Of a DNA stretch of 6,941 bases, positions 1-4,871 are shown piece after piece. Both the position numbers and the translations under genes were made by a program. The first letter of the stretch is position 1. Each line of letters opens with the position of its first letter. Under the pieces are notes generated by a model, which saw only the letters and a program-made list of their open reading frames with translations, did no database searches and was not told the origin of the DNA. Origin of the DNA: an uncultured Mailhella sp. (lineage in GTDB: Bacteria; Desulfobacterota; Desulfovibrionia; Desulfovibrionales; Desulfovibrionaceae). Location of the stretch: contig CAJTSU010000177.1 of NCBI GenBank assembly GCA_910579055.1, positions 1-6,941 of the forward strand. Reading direction: 5' to 3'.

Positions 1-167
1 TCCATGCCTTGTGGATAAAACTTTTTGACCAAAATTTCAAAAATTGATTTCCGTGGTCAAACGCTCTGTTGTTGAATCTTGTCAAAGGATATGTTCAACC
101 AAGCCCTGTCACAGATTCTGCCGCGGCGTTGTGGTGCAGGTTCCAAACCATAATGCAATCTTTGATG
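1..167. other. Intergenic A/T-rich stretch downstream of infC
   Basis: No coding region is supported here. The first 100 bases are clearly richer in A/T than the rest of the window. They contain a 7-bp inverted repeat, TTTGACC at 24-30 and GGTCAAA at 55-61, around a very A/T-rich 24-base centre, and next to it a DnaA-box 9-mer at 10-18. In many bacteria rpmI and rplT follow infC. They do not start within the visible 242 bases, so they are either further left or elsewhere. The stretch may hold the control region of whatever gene lies beyond the left edge. Confidence 0.5.
10..18 (-). promoter_or_regulatory. Perfect DnaA-box 9-mer (single site)
   Basis: The minus strand reads TTATCCACA, the strong-affinity DnaA-box consensus of Escherichia coli. 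It lies six bases left of an A/T-rich inverted repeat. A single 9-mer match in about 7 kb is not rare by chance, and no second box was found by eye. The match is certain; function is a guess. Confidence 0.3.
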
Positions 168-192
168 AAAAACACGGAAGAGCCGCTTCCGT
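168..192 (-). terminator. Intrinsic terminator of the thrS-infC operon
   Basis: Read on the minus strand, ACGGAAG, loop CGGCT and CTTCCGT form a perfect 7-bp stem with a 5-base loop. One G and then TTTTT follow. The hairpin begins about 50 bases after the infC stop codon and points the right way. It suggests the operon ends here and that no ribosomal protein gene is co-transcribed immediately downstream. Confidence 0.8.
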
Positions 193-242
193 ATTCACGA
201 AAACGGCATAAACTTCCGGCGCAGCCCTGATGCGGAAAAGTG

Positions 243-782
243 CTAGGCCTTCTTGGGCAGAGGCATGAGCAACATCTGAAGAGTACGTCCCTCGGCGCAA
301 GGCTCCTGTTCCACTTTCCCCACATCGCGCGTATCTTCTATCACGCGATCCAAGATGGTATGACCACGATCCTTGTGGACGATTTCGCGTCCACGGAAGA
401 ACACCGTTACCTTGCAGCGGTCGCCGTCTTCAAGAAAACGGCGGATATGGCGCAGTTTGGTTTCGTAGTCATGATCATCCGTCTTCGGACGAACCTTGAT
501 TTCCTTGATCTGCACCACAGACTGGTTGCGCTTGGCTTCCTTTTTCTTCTGCTGCTGCTCATACTTGAACTTGCCGAAGTCCATGATACGGCAAACAGGA
601 GGCTCTGCATTGGCGGCAACTTCCACCAGATCAAGTCCCGCTTCCTTGGCAAGGGCAAGAGCTTCCAGTTTGGGAAGAATGCCAATCTGCTCGCCTTCCG
701 CGCCAATCACCCGCACTTCGCGGGCACGAATCTGATCGTTTCGGCGAACTCCGTCCTGCGGCACATCACGCCGAAATCTCAT
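243..782 (-). CDS. infC: Translation initiation factor IF-3
   Basis: IF3 binds the 30S ribosomal subunit in the cytoplasm. It blocks early joining of the 50S subunit and makes initiation selective for fMet-tRNA and canonical start codons. The 179-residue product matches the usual IF3 length of about 180. The N-terminal domain (about 12-80) carries the family signature around residues 58-74 (PPVCRIMDFGKFKYE), then a Lys/Gln-rich linker (about 74-88), then the C-terminal 30S-binding domain (about 88-176, with IKEIKVRPKTDDHDYETK). The ATG at 782 lies one base after the thrS stop, so the two genes are probably translationally coupled. There is no Shine-Dalgarno at a normal distance from this ATG. 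An in-frame AUA codon at 797-795 is 8 bases after a GGAGG and would add five residues; infC is known in other bacteria to use rare start codons for autoregulation. A terminator follows. The identification is secure; the exact start is not. Confidence 0.97.
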   Translation of the reverse strand: MRFRRDVPQDGVRRNDQIRAREVRVIGAEGEQIGILPKLEALALAKEAGLDLVEVAANAEPPVCRIMDFGKFKYEQQQKKKEAKRNQSVVQIKEIKVRPKTDDHDYETKLRHIRRFLEDGDRCKVTVFFRGREIVHKDRGHTILDRVIEDTRDVGKVEQEPCAEGRTLQMLLMPLPKKA

Positions 783-783
783 G

Positions 784-2745
784 TTAGGAGAAGCTATAGC
801 TCATCCCTCCGCGTTTGAAAGGTTCCTCACTGTCCGCCCGGATCATCGCCGCCAGATCTTCCACAGTATGGAAACCTGCGTTCTCGCCCGAGCGCAGGCG
901 TACATTAACGCCCTCGTCCTGCACTTCCCTGTCGCCGACGACAAGGATGTAAGGTATCTTGGAAAGCTGGGCTTCGCGAACCTTGAACCCCAGTTTTTCG
1001 TTACGAGTATCAACCTCAACGCGTACACCCAGGGCGGCAAGCCGCTCCTGCGCCTTTTTCGCATAGTCGAGTTGCTCGTCAGTGACATTGAGAATGCGAG
1101 CCTGCACCGGCGCAAGCCAAGTGGGGAACGCCCCCGCATAATGTTCGGTGAGCACGCCGATAAAGCGTTCCAGAGATCCCAGAATGGCCCGGTGCACCAT
1201 GACCGGACGATGCCGGGCACCATCTTGCCCCACATACTCGAGGTTGAAGCGCTCCGGCAGGGTAAAATCCACCTGAATGGTGGAAAGCTGCCACTCGCGC
1301 CCGATAGCATCAGTCACCTTGATATCGATCTTGGGCCCGTAGAACGCGCCATCGCCTTCATTGATCCGATAGGGCTTGCCCTCTTTCTCCACGGCCTTGA
1401 TCAGGGCGTTGGTCGCCAATTCCCAGGCTTCGTCCGACCCGATACTGTCAGTCGGGCGCGTGGAGATGAAAATGCGGTAGGAGAACCCGAAGAGTTCCAT
1501 GAGGTCGGCAGAAAGATGCATCACCCCGAGGATTTCCTCTTCCAGCTGTTCCGGTGCGCACAGAATATGCGCATCGTCCTGCGTAAACTGGCGGACGCGC
1601 AAAAGCCCGTGCAGTGTGCCGGACTTTTCATGCCGGTGCACCACGCCCAGCTCGAACATGCGCATGGGCAAATCGCGGTAGGAACGCTGGTGCTGGTTGT
1701 ACATGAGCATGTGTCCCACGCAATTCATGGGCTTGACGCCGTGTACGTCGCCTTCGATCTCTGTAAAATACATATTGGCGCGATAATGATCGTAATGGCC
1801 GGATTTTTCCCACAGCTCGCGGCGCAGAATCTGCGGCCCCTGCACAAGCTGATAGCCGCGTTTCAGATGCTCGCGGCGCAAAAAATCTTCCAGAATGGTA
1901 CGCAGCAACATCCCCTTGGGAAGCCAGAAGGACATACCGGGAGCGACATCTTCATGAAAACAGAACAGATCAAGTTCCTTGCCCAGCTTGCGATGATCAC
2001 GGCGTTTGGCCTCTTCAATGCGATCCAGATGGGCCTTGAGTGCCTTTTCATCCCCAAACGCCGTTCCATAAATACGTGAAAGCATGGGATTTTTTTCATC
2101 ACCGCGCCAGTATGCGCCCGCCACGGAAAGCAGCTTGAACGCCTTTGCCAGCCCGGTGCGGGGCAGGTGCGGCCCGCGGCACAGGTCGAGAAATTCGCCA
2201 CACTGGTACAAGGACACGCTATCCGCATCGATAGCTTCAATAATTTCGGCCTTGTAGCTTTCACCCTTGGATTTGAACAGATTCACGGCGTCAGCCTTTG
2301 CCATTTCCGAACGGACAAAGAGCGCATCTTCCGCCACAATCTTGCGCATTTCCTCTTCAATAAGAGGCAGATCGTCCGCAGTAAACGGACGTTCCACTTC
2401 AAAGTCATAATAAAAGCCCGAATCAATGGAAGGGCCGATGGTCACTTTGGCATCGGGGAAAAGGCGTTGCACGGCGGCGGCCATAATATGCGACGTGGAG
2501 TGACGCAGCAGGGCCAGACCATCCGGGTCTTCAGCGGTGACAGGCACCACCGTGCGCGCGTTCTCGGGCAGCGGAGAAGAAAGGTCGTAGAGTTTTTCGC
2601 CGTCGGGGAGAGTCACACGGGCGGCCAGGGCGGCCTTGAACTGTTTGCCGGAAAGACCGAGCTTCAGCACGTCCCCGCAGCTTGCTCCGGAAGAGACTTC
2701 CACGGAGCTTGATTCGCCTCCCGTATTGATAACGGAAATCTGCAT
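784..2745 (-). CDS. thrS: Threonyl-tRNA synthetase
   Basis: Class II aminoacyl-tRNA synthetase that charges tRNA-Thr with threonine and edits mischarged serine. It has 653 residues, close to the 642 of the E. coli enzyme. Domains in order: TGS domain (about 1-65); editing domain (about 75-230) with HSTSH at 82-86 and C189/H193 (CRGPH); class II catalytic core (about 270-535); anticodon-binding domain (about 545-640, with VGDREV at 603-608). The catalytic zinc ligands expected from the E. coli enzyme are present as C342 (MNCVGH), H393 (DDAHIL) and H518 (VMVHRA). Motif 2 is at about 370-388 (HRHEKSG) and motif 3 at about 523-535. The reading frame is open upstream to an ATG at 2823, but the start at 2745 gives a standard TGS N-terminus (MQISVI) and has GGGAG six bases ahead. 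The gene follows tRNA-Val and leads directly into infC. Confidence 0.98.
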   Translation of the reverse strand: MQISVINTGGESSSVEVSSGASCGDVLKLGLSGKQFKAALAARVTLPDGEKLYDLSSPLPENARTVVPVTAEDPDGLALLRHSTSHIMAAAVQRLFPDAKVTIGPSIDSGFYYDFEVERPFTADDLPLIEEEMRKIVAEDALFVRSEMAKADAVNLFKSKGESYKAEIIEAIDADSVSLYQCGEFLDLCRGPHLPRTGLAKAFKLLSVAGAYWRGDEKNPMLSRIYGTAFGDEKALKAHLDRIEEAKRRDHRKLGKELDLFCFHEDVAPGMSFWLPKGMLLRTILEDFLRREHLKRGYQLVQGPQILRRELWEKSGHYDHYRANMYFTEIEGDVHGVKPMNCVGHMLMYNQHQRSYRDLPMRMFELGVVHRHEKSGTLHGLLRVRQFTQDDAHILCAPEQLEEEILGVMHLSADLMELFGFSYRIFISTRPTDSIGSDEAWELATNALIKAVEKEGKPYRINEGDGAFYGPKIDIKVTDAIGREWQLSTIQVDFTLPERFNLEYVGQDGARHRPVMVHRAILGSLERFIGVLTEHYAGAFPTWLAPVQARILNVTDEQLDYAKKAQERLAALGVRVEVDTRNEKLGFKVREAQLSKIPYILVVGDREVQDEGVNVRLRSGENAGFHTVEDLAAMIRADSEEPFKRGGMSYSFS

Positions 2746-2752
2746 GGCAAAA

Positions 2753-2757
2753 CTCCC
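2753..2757 (-). promoter_or_regulatory. Ribosome binding site deciding the thrS start
   Basis: GGGAG on the minus strand, six bases before the ATG at 2745. It selects this start over the longer in-frame ATG at 2823, which would add 26 residues unlike a TGS domain. Confidence 0.75.
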
Positions 2758-2761
2758 AAAG

Positions 2762-2781
2762 CGCGGGCACCAACTCCCGCG
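2762..2781 (-). promoter_or_regulatory. Hairpin beside the thrS Shine-Dalgarno, possible operator
   Basis: On the minus strand CGCGGG, loop AGTTGGTG and CCCGCG form a 6-bp all-G/C stem. It ends four bases before the GGGAG of thrS. The loop contains UGGU, including the tRNA-Thr anticodon GGU. In E. coli, ThrRS represses its own mRNA by binding a tRNA-Thr-like anticodon hairpin just upstream of the Shine-Dalgarno. Position and loop content fit that idea, but this loop has 8 bases and places GGU further 3' than in a tRNA loop. The hairpin is visible; the operator role is inference. Confidence 0.35.
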
Positions 2782-2789
2782 TACAAACC

Positions 2790-2815
2790 AAGAAAGGGGA
2801 GGCGCGAACCTCCCC
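2790..2815 (-). terminator. Terminator-like hairpin between tRNA-Val and thrS
   Basis: On the minus strand GGGGAGG, loop TTCGCG and CCTCCCC form a perfect 7-bp stem followed by TTTCTT. It begins 17 bases after the 3' CCA of tRNA-Val. The U tract is interrupted, so termination may be partial. It could end the tRNA transcript or act as an attenuator for thrS, which has no obvious promoter of its own in the 87-base gap. Confidence 0.55.
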
Positions 2816-2832
2816 CTTCCCAATATTTTTTA

Positions 2833-2908
2833 TGGTAGGCACGAGCAGACTTGAACTGCTGACCCCTTCCGTGTCAAGGAAGTGCTCTGCCACCTGAGCT
2901 ACGCGCCT
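2833..2908 (-). tRNA. tRNA-Val (anticodon GAC)
   Basis: A complete 76-base cloverleaf with the 3' CCA encoded. The acceptor stem AGGCGCG pairs with CGTGCCT, with one G-U pair. U8 and A9 precede the D arm, GCTC/GAGC. The anticodon stem CTTCC/GGAAG encloses the loop TTGACAC, which gives anticodon GAC and reads GUC and GUU valine codons. The variable loop is GGGTC. The T arm AGCAG/CTGCT encloses TTCAAGT. The discriminator base is A, as usual for tRNA-Val. The gene lies just upstream of thrS on the same strand and has a sigma70-like promoter ending about 20 bases before its 5' end. Confidence 0.97.
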
Positions 2909-2928
2909 GTACCGTTCGGTGAGAAATC

Positions 2929-2957
2929 GTTTTAGACGCGGAGCCGATATTCGTCAA
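2929..2957 (-). promoter_or_regulatory. Sigma70-like promoter for tRNA-Val (and perhaps thrS-infC)
   Basis: On the minus strand TTGACG (2957-2952), a 17-base spacer and TAAAAC (2934-2929). The -35 matches five of six consensus bases and the -10 matches four. Transcription would start near 2922, leaving a short 5' leader before the tRNA at 2908. No other convincing promoter precedes thrS. Confidence 0.6.
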
Positions 2958-3007
2958 GCGTTTTTTACACTGTCAGCGAATTTTCCTGCCTCTGTTGCTG
3001 AACGGTG

Positions 3008-3036
3008 TTGATGGCGCTGCGCGAGACGTGTATTTT
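3008..3036 (+). promoter_or_regulatory. Putative promoter of the 130-residue cysteine-motif gene
   Basis: TTGATG (3008-3013), a 17-base spacer and TATTTT (3031-3036); each hexamer matches four of six sigma70 consensus bases. It overlaps the first copy of the 40-nt repeat. The second copy also carries a TTGAAC, 16-base spacer, TACTTT arrangement, so the repeat may be a duplicated promoter-leader segment. The leader to the ATG at 3149 would be about 105 bases. Confidence 0.35.
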
Positions 3037-3054
3037 TACTGCGGCACGGGCGGC
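3015..3054 (+). repeat. Diverged 40-nt intergenic repeat, copy 1
   Basis: Aligns without gaps to 3601-3640 with 30 of 40 positions identical. Nine of the ten differences are transitions. This copy lies about 95 bases before the 130-residue gene and copy 2 about 85 bases before its paralogue. Within it CGTGT (3027-3031) can pair with GCACG (3044-3048). A separate perfect 8-bp hairpin, GCGGCAAC/GTTGCCGC, starts near its end (3050-3069). Confidence 0.6.
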
Positions 3055-3069
3055 AACATCCGTTGCCGC
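3050..3069. repeat. Perfect 8-bp inverted repeat in the leader of the 130-residue gene
   Basis: GCGGCAAC (3050-3057), loop ATCC, GTTGCCGC (3062-3069). Neither strand has a T run directly after it, so it does not look like an intrinsic terminator. It may fold in the mRNA leader ahead of the gene at 3149. Confidence 0.5.
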
Positions 3070-3148
3070 GAGGCTGCTGACAAAGCCGGCAGTCTCAGCG
3101 CACGGTTCCGTTGCGGCGCGAAAATTTCCGTAAAGGAGAGCAGTTCCC

Positions 3149-3541
3149 ATGCCGAAAGAGTCCGTACACGTCCTTCCTTCTTTGCCTGCCGACCTGCCGC
3201 GCGGAAAAGAGCTTGTCATCGCGGCCCATTGCGCCCCTCTCTCCTGCCGAACCTTTGCCCAACGCTATGCGCAAGGTCATCCCGTGTTATTATGCTGCCC
3301 CAAACGGGAAGAAGAGATGCCCCTGGCGCGGCGCATGACGCAGGCCCTGCGGGAGCTTCAGCCATCCGGTCTGCGCGTGATCCGCATGTGGATGCCATGC
3401 TGCGGCATCCCCGAACTGCTGGAACGTATCCAACACAACGAGGGTATGAATATTCCGGTTGCCCTTTCCACCCTGAGCAGGAGAGGACAAGACAGGGGGG
3501 AGGGCATTGCCCTGCTGCCGCCCCCCAAAGCGGGGCTGTGA
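3149..3541 (+). CDS. Cysteine-motif protein of unknown function, free paralogue of the ferredoxin-fused domain
   Basis: A 130-residue, apparently cytoplasmic protein without a signal peptide or membrane segment. It aligns to the C-terminal part of the 236-residue ferredoxin protein downstream: shared elements are a strand ending in AxCAP with C28 and C33, LLCCPK with C49/C50, a helical stretch, and MPCCGIPELL with C84/C85. The spacing from CC to CC is 33 residues in both. The N-terminal ferredoxin domain is absent, so this is a stand-alone version. Six paired cysteines suggest a metal or iron-sulfur site or dithiol chemistry, but no function is known to me. The last 20 residues (after about 110) do not align and are encoded in a G/C-rich palindromic stretch. 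The ATG follows an AAAGGAG about 10 bases upstream. A terminator begins right after the stop codon, so it is probably transcribed alone. Confidence 0.85.
   Translation: MPKESVHVLPSLPADLPRGKELVIAAHCAPLSCRTFAQRYAQGHPVLLCCPKREEEMPLARRMTQALRELQPSGLRVIRMWMPCCGIPELLERIQHNEGMNIPVALSTLSRRGQDRGEGIALLPPPKAGL
3495..3526. repeat. Nested G6/C6 inverted repeat at the end of the 130-residue gene
   Basis: GGGGGG (3495-3500) faces CCCCCC (3521-3526). Inside lies AGGGC, loop ATT, GCCCT (3501-3513). It sits within the last codons of the gene, in the part that does not align to the paralogue. The homopolymer runs are potential slippage sites. Confidence 0.55.
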
Positions 3542-3568
3542 CGCAAAGCTTCGCTTTGCGCTGTTTTT
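3542..3568 (+). terminator. Intrinsic terminator of the 130-residue gene
   Basis: CGCAAAGC, loop TTC and GCTTTGCG form a perfect 8-bp stem followed by CTGTTTTT. The stem starts on the base after the stop codon. It separates this gene from the ferredoxin gene and implies that the latter has its own promoter. Confidence 0.85.
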
Positions 3569-3600
3569 CCGATTGGGTCTATTATGGCGCCATGTTGAAC

Positions 3601-3640
3601 CGCTATGCGGGATGTGTACTTTTGCTTTGACACGGACGGC
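3601..3640 (+). repeat. Diverged 40-nt intergenic repeat, copy 2
   Basis: Partner of 3015-3054 (30 of 40 identical, no gaps). The predicted short stem is kept: TGTGT (3613-3617) pairs with ACACG (3630-3634). The two changed stem bases, C to T and G to A, both preserve pairing if G-U is allowed. A perfect -35-like TTGACA lies inside (3627-3632), but no -10 lies at the right distance. Confidence 0.6.
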
Positions 3641-3665
3641 CCGCTCGCGCCTCCGGCGGTCAAGG

Positions 3666-3694
3666 TTGTTTTTTATCAACACCATAATTATACT
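3666..3694 (+). promoter_or_regulatory. Putative promoter of the ferredoxin-fusion gene
   Basis: TTGTTT (3666-3671), a 17-base spacer and TATACT (3689-3694, five of six consensus bases). The surrounding 60 bases are A/T-rich against a G/C-rich background. The -10 overlaps a perfect 8-bp palindrome, ATAATTAT (3684-3691), which could be a repressor half-site. The start codon is 31 bases downstream. Confidence 0.55.
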
Positions 3695-3725
3695 AGAGCA
3701 TGCTGATTTATTTTCAGGAGATTCC

Positions 3726-4436
3726 ATGTCAAAGAATCGAGCTATCATTAAAATAAATGAAGAATTGTGCAACGGTTGTGGCGTGTGCCTGCCCTCCTGC
3801 GCCGAAGGCGCGCTGCGCATTGAAAACGGCAAATTGAGGCTGATTGCCGACAAGCTGTGCGACGGCCTGGGCGCATGCCTTGGTTCCTGCCCGCGCGGCG
3901 CGCTCAGCATTGAATTGCGCGAGGCCGATCCCTTTGAAGACCCCGCTCATGGCTTTGCCTGCCCTTCGGCACAGCCGCATTCCGCCCCCGCCGCACCGGA
4001 ATCTTCACCCGAAAGCTCCTCCGGCACTTCCGGCGCAGCTGCGACACAGGCCAACTGGCCGCTCAAGCTTGCGCTTGCGCCTGCAAACGCCCCCTTCCTG
4101 CGTAACGCGGATATCCTGCTCACGGCGGACTGCGCTCCCGGAGCCTGTGCCTCTTTCCATTTCCACCATGTCCGATCCAGACCGCTGTTACTGTGCTGCC
4201 CCAAACTGGAGGACAAAGCGGGCATCGTAAGCAATCTTGCCGCGCTGATCCGTGAGGCTGCCCCCGCGTCCTTCACCATCATGCGCATGGAAGTGCCTTG
4301 CTGCGGCATCCCTGAGCTGCTGGTTGCGGCACAGCGCGAGGCGGGATCGGCCATCCCCGTGCATGTGCGGGTGCTGGATCGCTTCGGCAGCGAGGCGGAA
4401 CTCCGCCGGAGCCCAGCGCTTCAAGCGCTGTGCTGA
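3726..4436 (+). CDS. Ferredoxin-domain protein fused to a cysteine-motif domain
   Basis: A 236-residue cytoplasmic iron-sulfur protein, probably an electron carrier or cluster-bearing adaptor; its physiological role is unknown to me. The N-terminal ferredoxin domain (about 5-62) has one complete motif, C15-x2-C18-x2-C21-x3-C25, and a second, C45-x5-C51-x3-C55, in which the expected second cysteine is L48. The second cluster may therefore be [3Fe-4S] or use another ligand. An Ala/Ser/Pro-rich linker spans about 76-110. The C-terminal domain (about 111-220) has C136 and C141 (ADCAPGAC), C157/C158 (LLCCPK) and C192/C193 (MEVPCCGIPELL), paralogous to the 130-residue protein upstream. Proteins with this two-part layout are common in anaerobes and are usually annotated only as 4Fe-4S proteins. 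The ATG has CAGGAG five bases upstream; an earlier in-frame start would pass through the terminator and promoter. Confidence 0.9.
   Translation: MSKNRAIIKINEELCNGCGVCLPSCAEGALRIENGKLRLIADKLCDGLGACLGSCPRGALSIELREADPFEDPAHGFACPSAQPHSAPAAPESSPESSSGTSGAAATQANWPLKLALAPANAPFLRNADILLTADCAPGACASFHFHHVRSRPLLLCCPKLEDKAGIVSNLAALIREAAPASFTIMRMEVPCCGIPELLVAAQREAGSAIPVHVRVLDRFGSEAELRRSPALQALC
4414..4430. repeat. Inverted repeat at the 3' end of the ferredoxin-fusion gene
   Basis: CAGCGCT, loop TCA and AGCGCTG form a perfect 7-bp stem within the last codons. No T run follows on either strand, so termination is unlikely. It could stabilise or process the mRNA between this gene and the next. Confidence 0.4.
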
Positions 4437-4455
4437 AAACCTGCCCTTTCTCACG

Positions 4456-4484
4456 TTGCGTCCCGCGTTTCCGAACTATATCAT
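4456..4484 (+). promoter_or_regulatory. Putative promoter of the 100-residue gene-cysK-cysE unit
   Basis: TTGCGT (4456-4461), a 17-base spacer and TATCAT (4479-4484, five of six consensus bases) in the 97-base gap after the ferredoxin-fusion gene. There is no clear terminator upstream, so read-through from the ferredoxin promoter is also possible. The start codon is about 50 bases downstream. Confidence 0.45.
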
Positions 4485-4533
4485 ATGGGCTGTTCACAAG
4501 AAACGCTGCACCGCTCTTTTCGAGGATTACAAC

Positions 4534-4836
4534 ATGGATTGCTCCGACCGCTCCACTCCGCCCCGTCCGACCCCGGAAGTGGGCCGCCGCGTGGAGGAAC
4601 TCCTGCGTGAACAACTTGAAGAACGGGGCGTCAAGCCCCGCGCGCTCCGTCCGGAGGAAATCTCCCGCGATATGAAATGTTACATTGCCCCGGACAACAG
4701 CATGACCTATTTCTGGCGGGGGGAAGCGATCCTGCATGTCATGCCGGAAGTTCGGCCCGACTCTGTGTTGTGGCGCATGTTTACCGGAGACGACATGCCG
4801 GATATGCCGCGGCCCAACCTTTCCGAACACGTTTGA
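4534..4836 (+). CDS. Uncharacterised 100-residue protein linked to cysteine biosynthesis genes
   Basis: Not recognised. The product is soluble and has no signal peptide or membrane segment. Residues 1-12 are Pro/Ser-rich. About 14-32 look like a charged amphipathic helix rich in Glu and Arg (VEELLREQLEE). About 45-85 carry aromatic and hydrophobic residues (KCYIAPDNSMTYFWRGEAIL and VLWRMF), followed by an acidic Met/Pro tail (GDDMPDMPR). There are only two cysteines, C3 and C49, so it is not another copy of the neighbouring cysteine domain. The ATG follows GAGG by eight bases. Codon use resembles its neighbours. It ends 35 bases before cysK on the same strand and is probably co-transcribed with cysK and cysE. 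It could be a small partner or regulator of the pathway, but nothing in the sequence proves that. Confidence 0.75.
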   Translation: MDCSDRSTPPRPTPEVGRRVEELLREQLEERGVKPRALRPEEISRDMKCYIAPDNSMTYFWRGEAILHVMPEVRPDSVLWRMFTGDDMPDMPRPNLSEHV

Positions 4837-4871
4837 CCCGCCGGAACCGGGCGGTCCAAGGACAGCATGTT

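Noticed and set aside
240..2079. Long plus-strand open frames opposite infC and thrS (240-818 and 781-2079)
   Set aside because: They are antisense to two securely identified genes, carry no recognisable motif, and are what G/C-rich codon bias produces on the opposite strand.
2796..2830. Plus-strand terminator using the same hairpin as the thrS leader and the T6 run at 2825-2830
   Set aside because: The T run is about ten bases from the stem and there is no plus-strand gene upstream to terminate.
2746..2832. T-box riboswitch ahead of thrS
   Set aside because: The leader is only 87 bases and lacks the long multi-stem T-box layout and its conserved T-box sequence.
2995..3630. 211-residue plus-strand frame starting at TTG and covering the 130-residue gene in another frame
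   Set aside because: It overlaps a gene with conserved cysteine motifs and runs through its terminator, and has no ribosome binding site of note.
3605..3706. Possible 33-codon leader peptide beginning MRDVYF in the second repeat copy
   Set aside because: The RDVYF reading is shared with the first copy through silent changes, but copy 1 has no in-frame ATG close by and the frame in copy 2 overlaps the ferredoxin promoter. The similarity is better treated as a nucleotide repeat.
3290..3910. 206-residue minus-strand frame across the 130-residue gene, the intergenic region and the ferredoxin start
   Set aside because: It overlaps two genes, a terminator and a promoter, and has low-complexity Arg/Ser/Pro composition without a domain.
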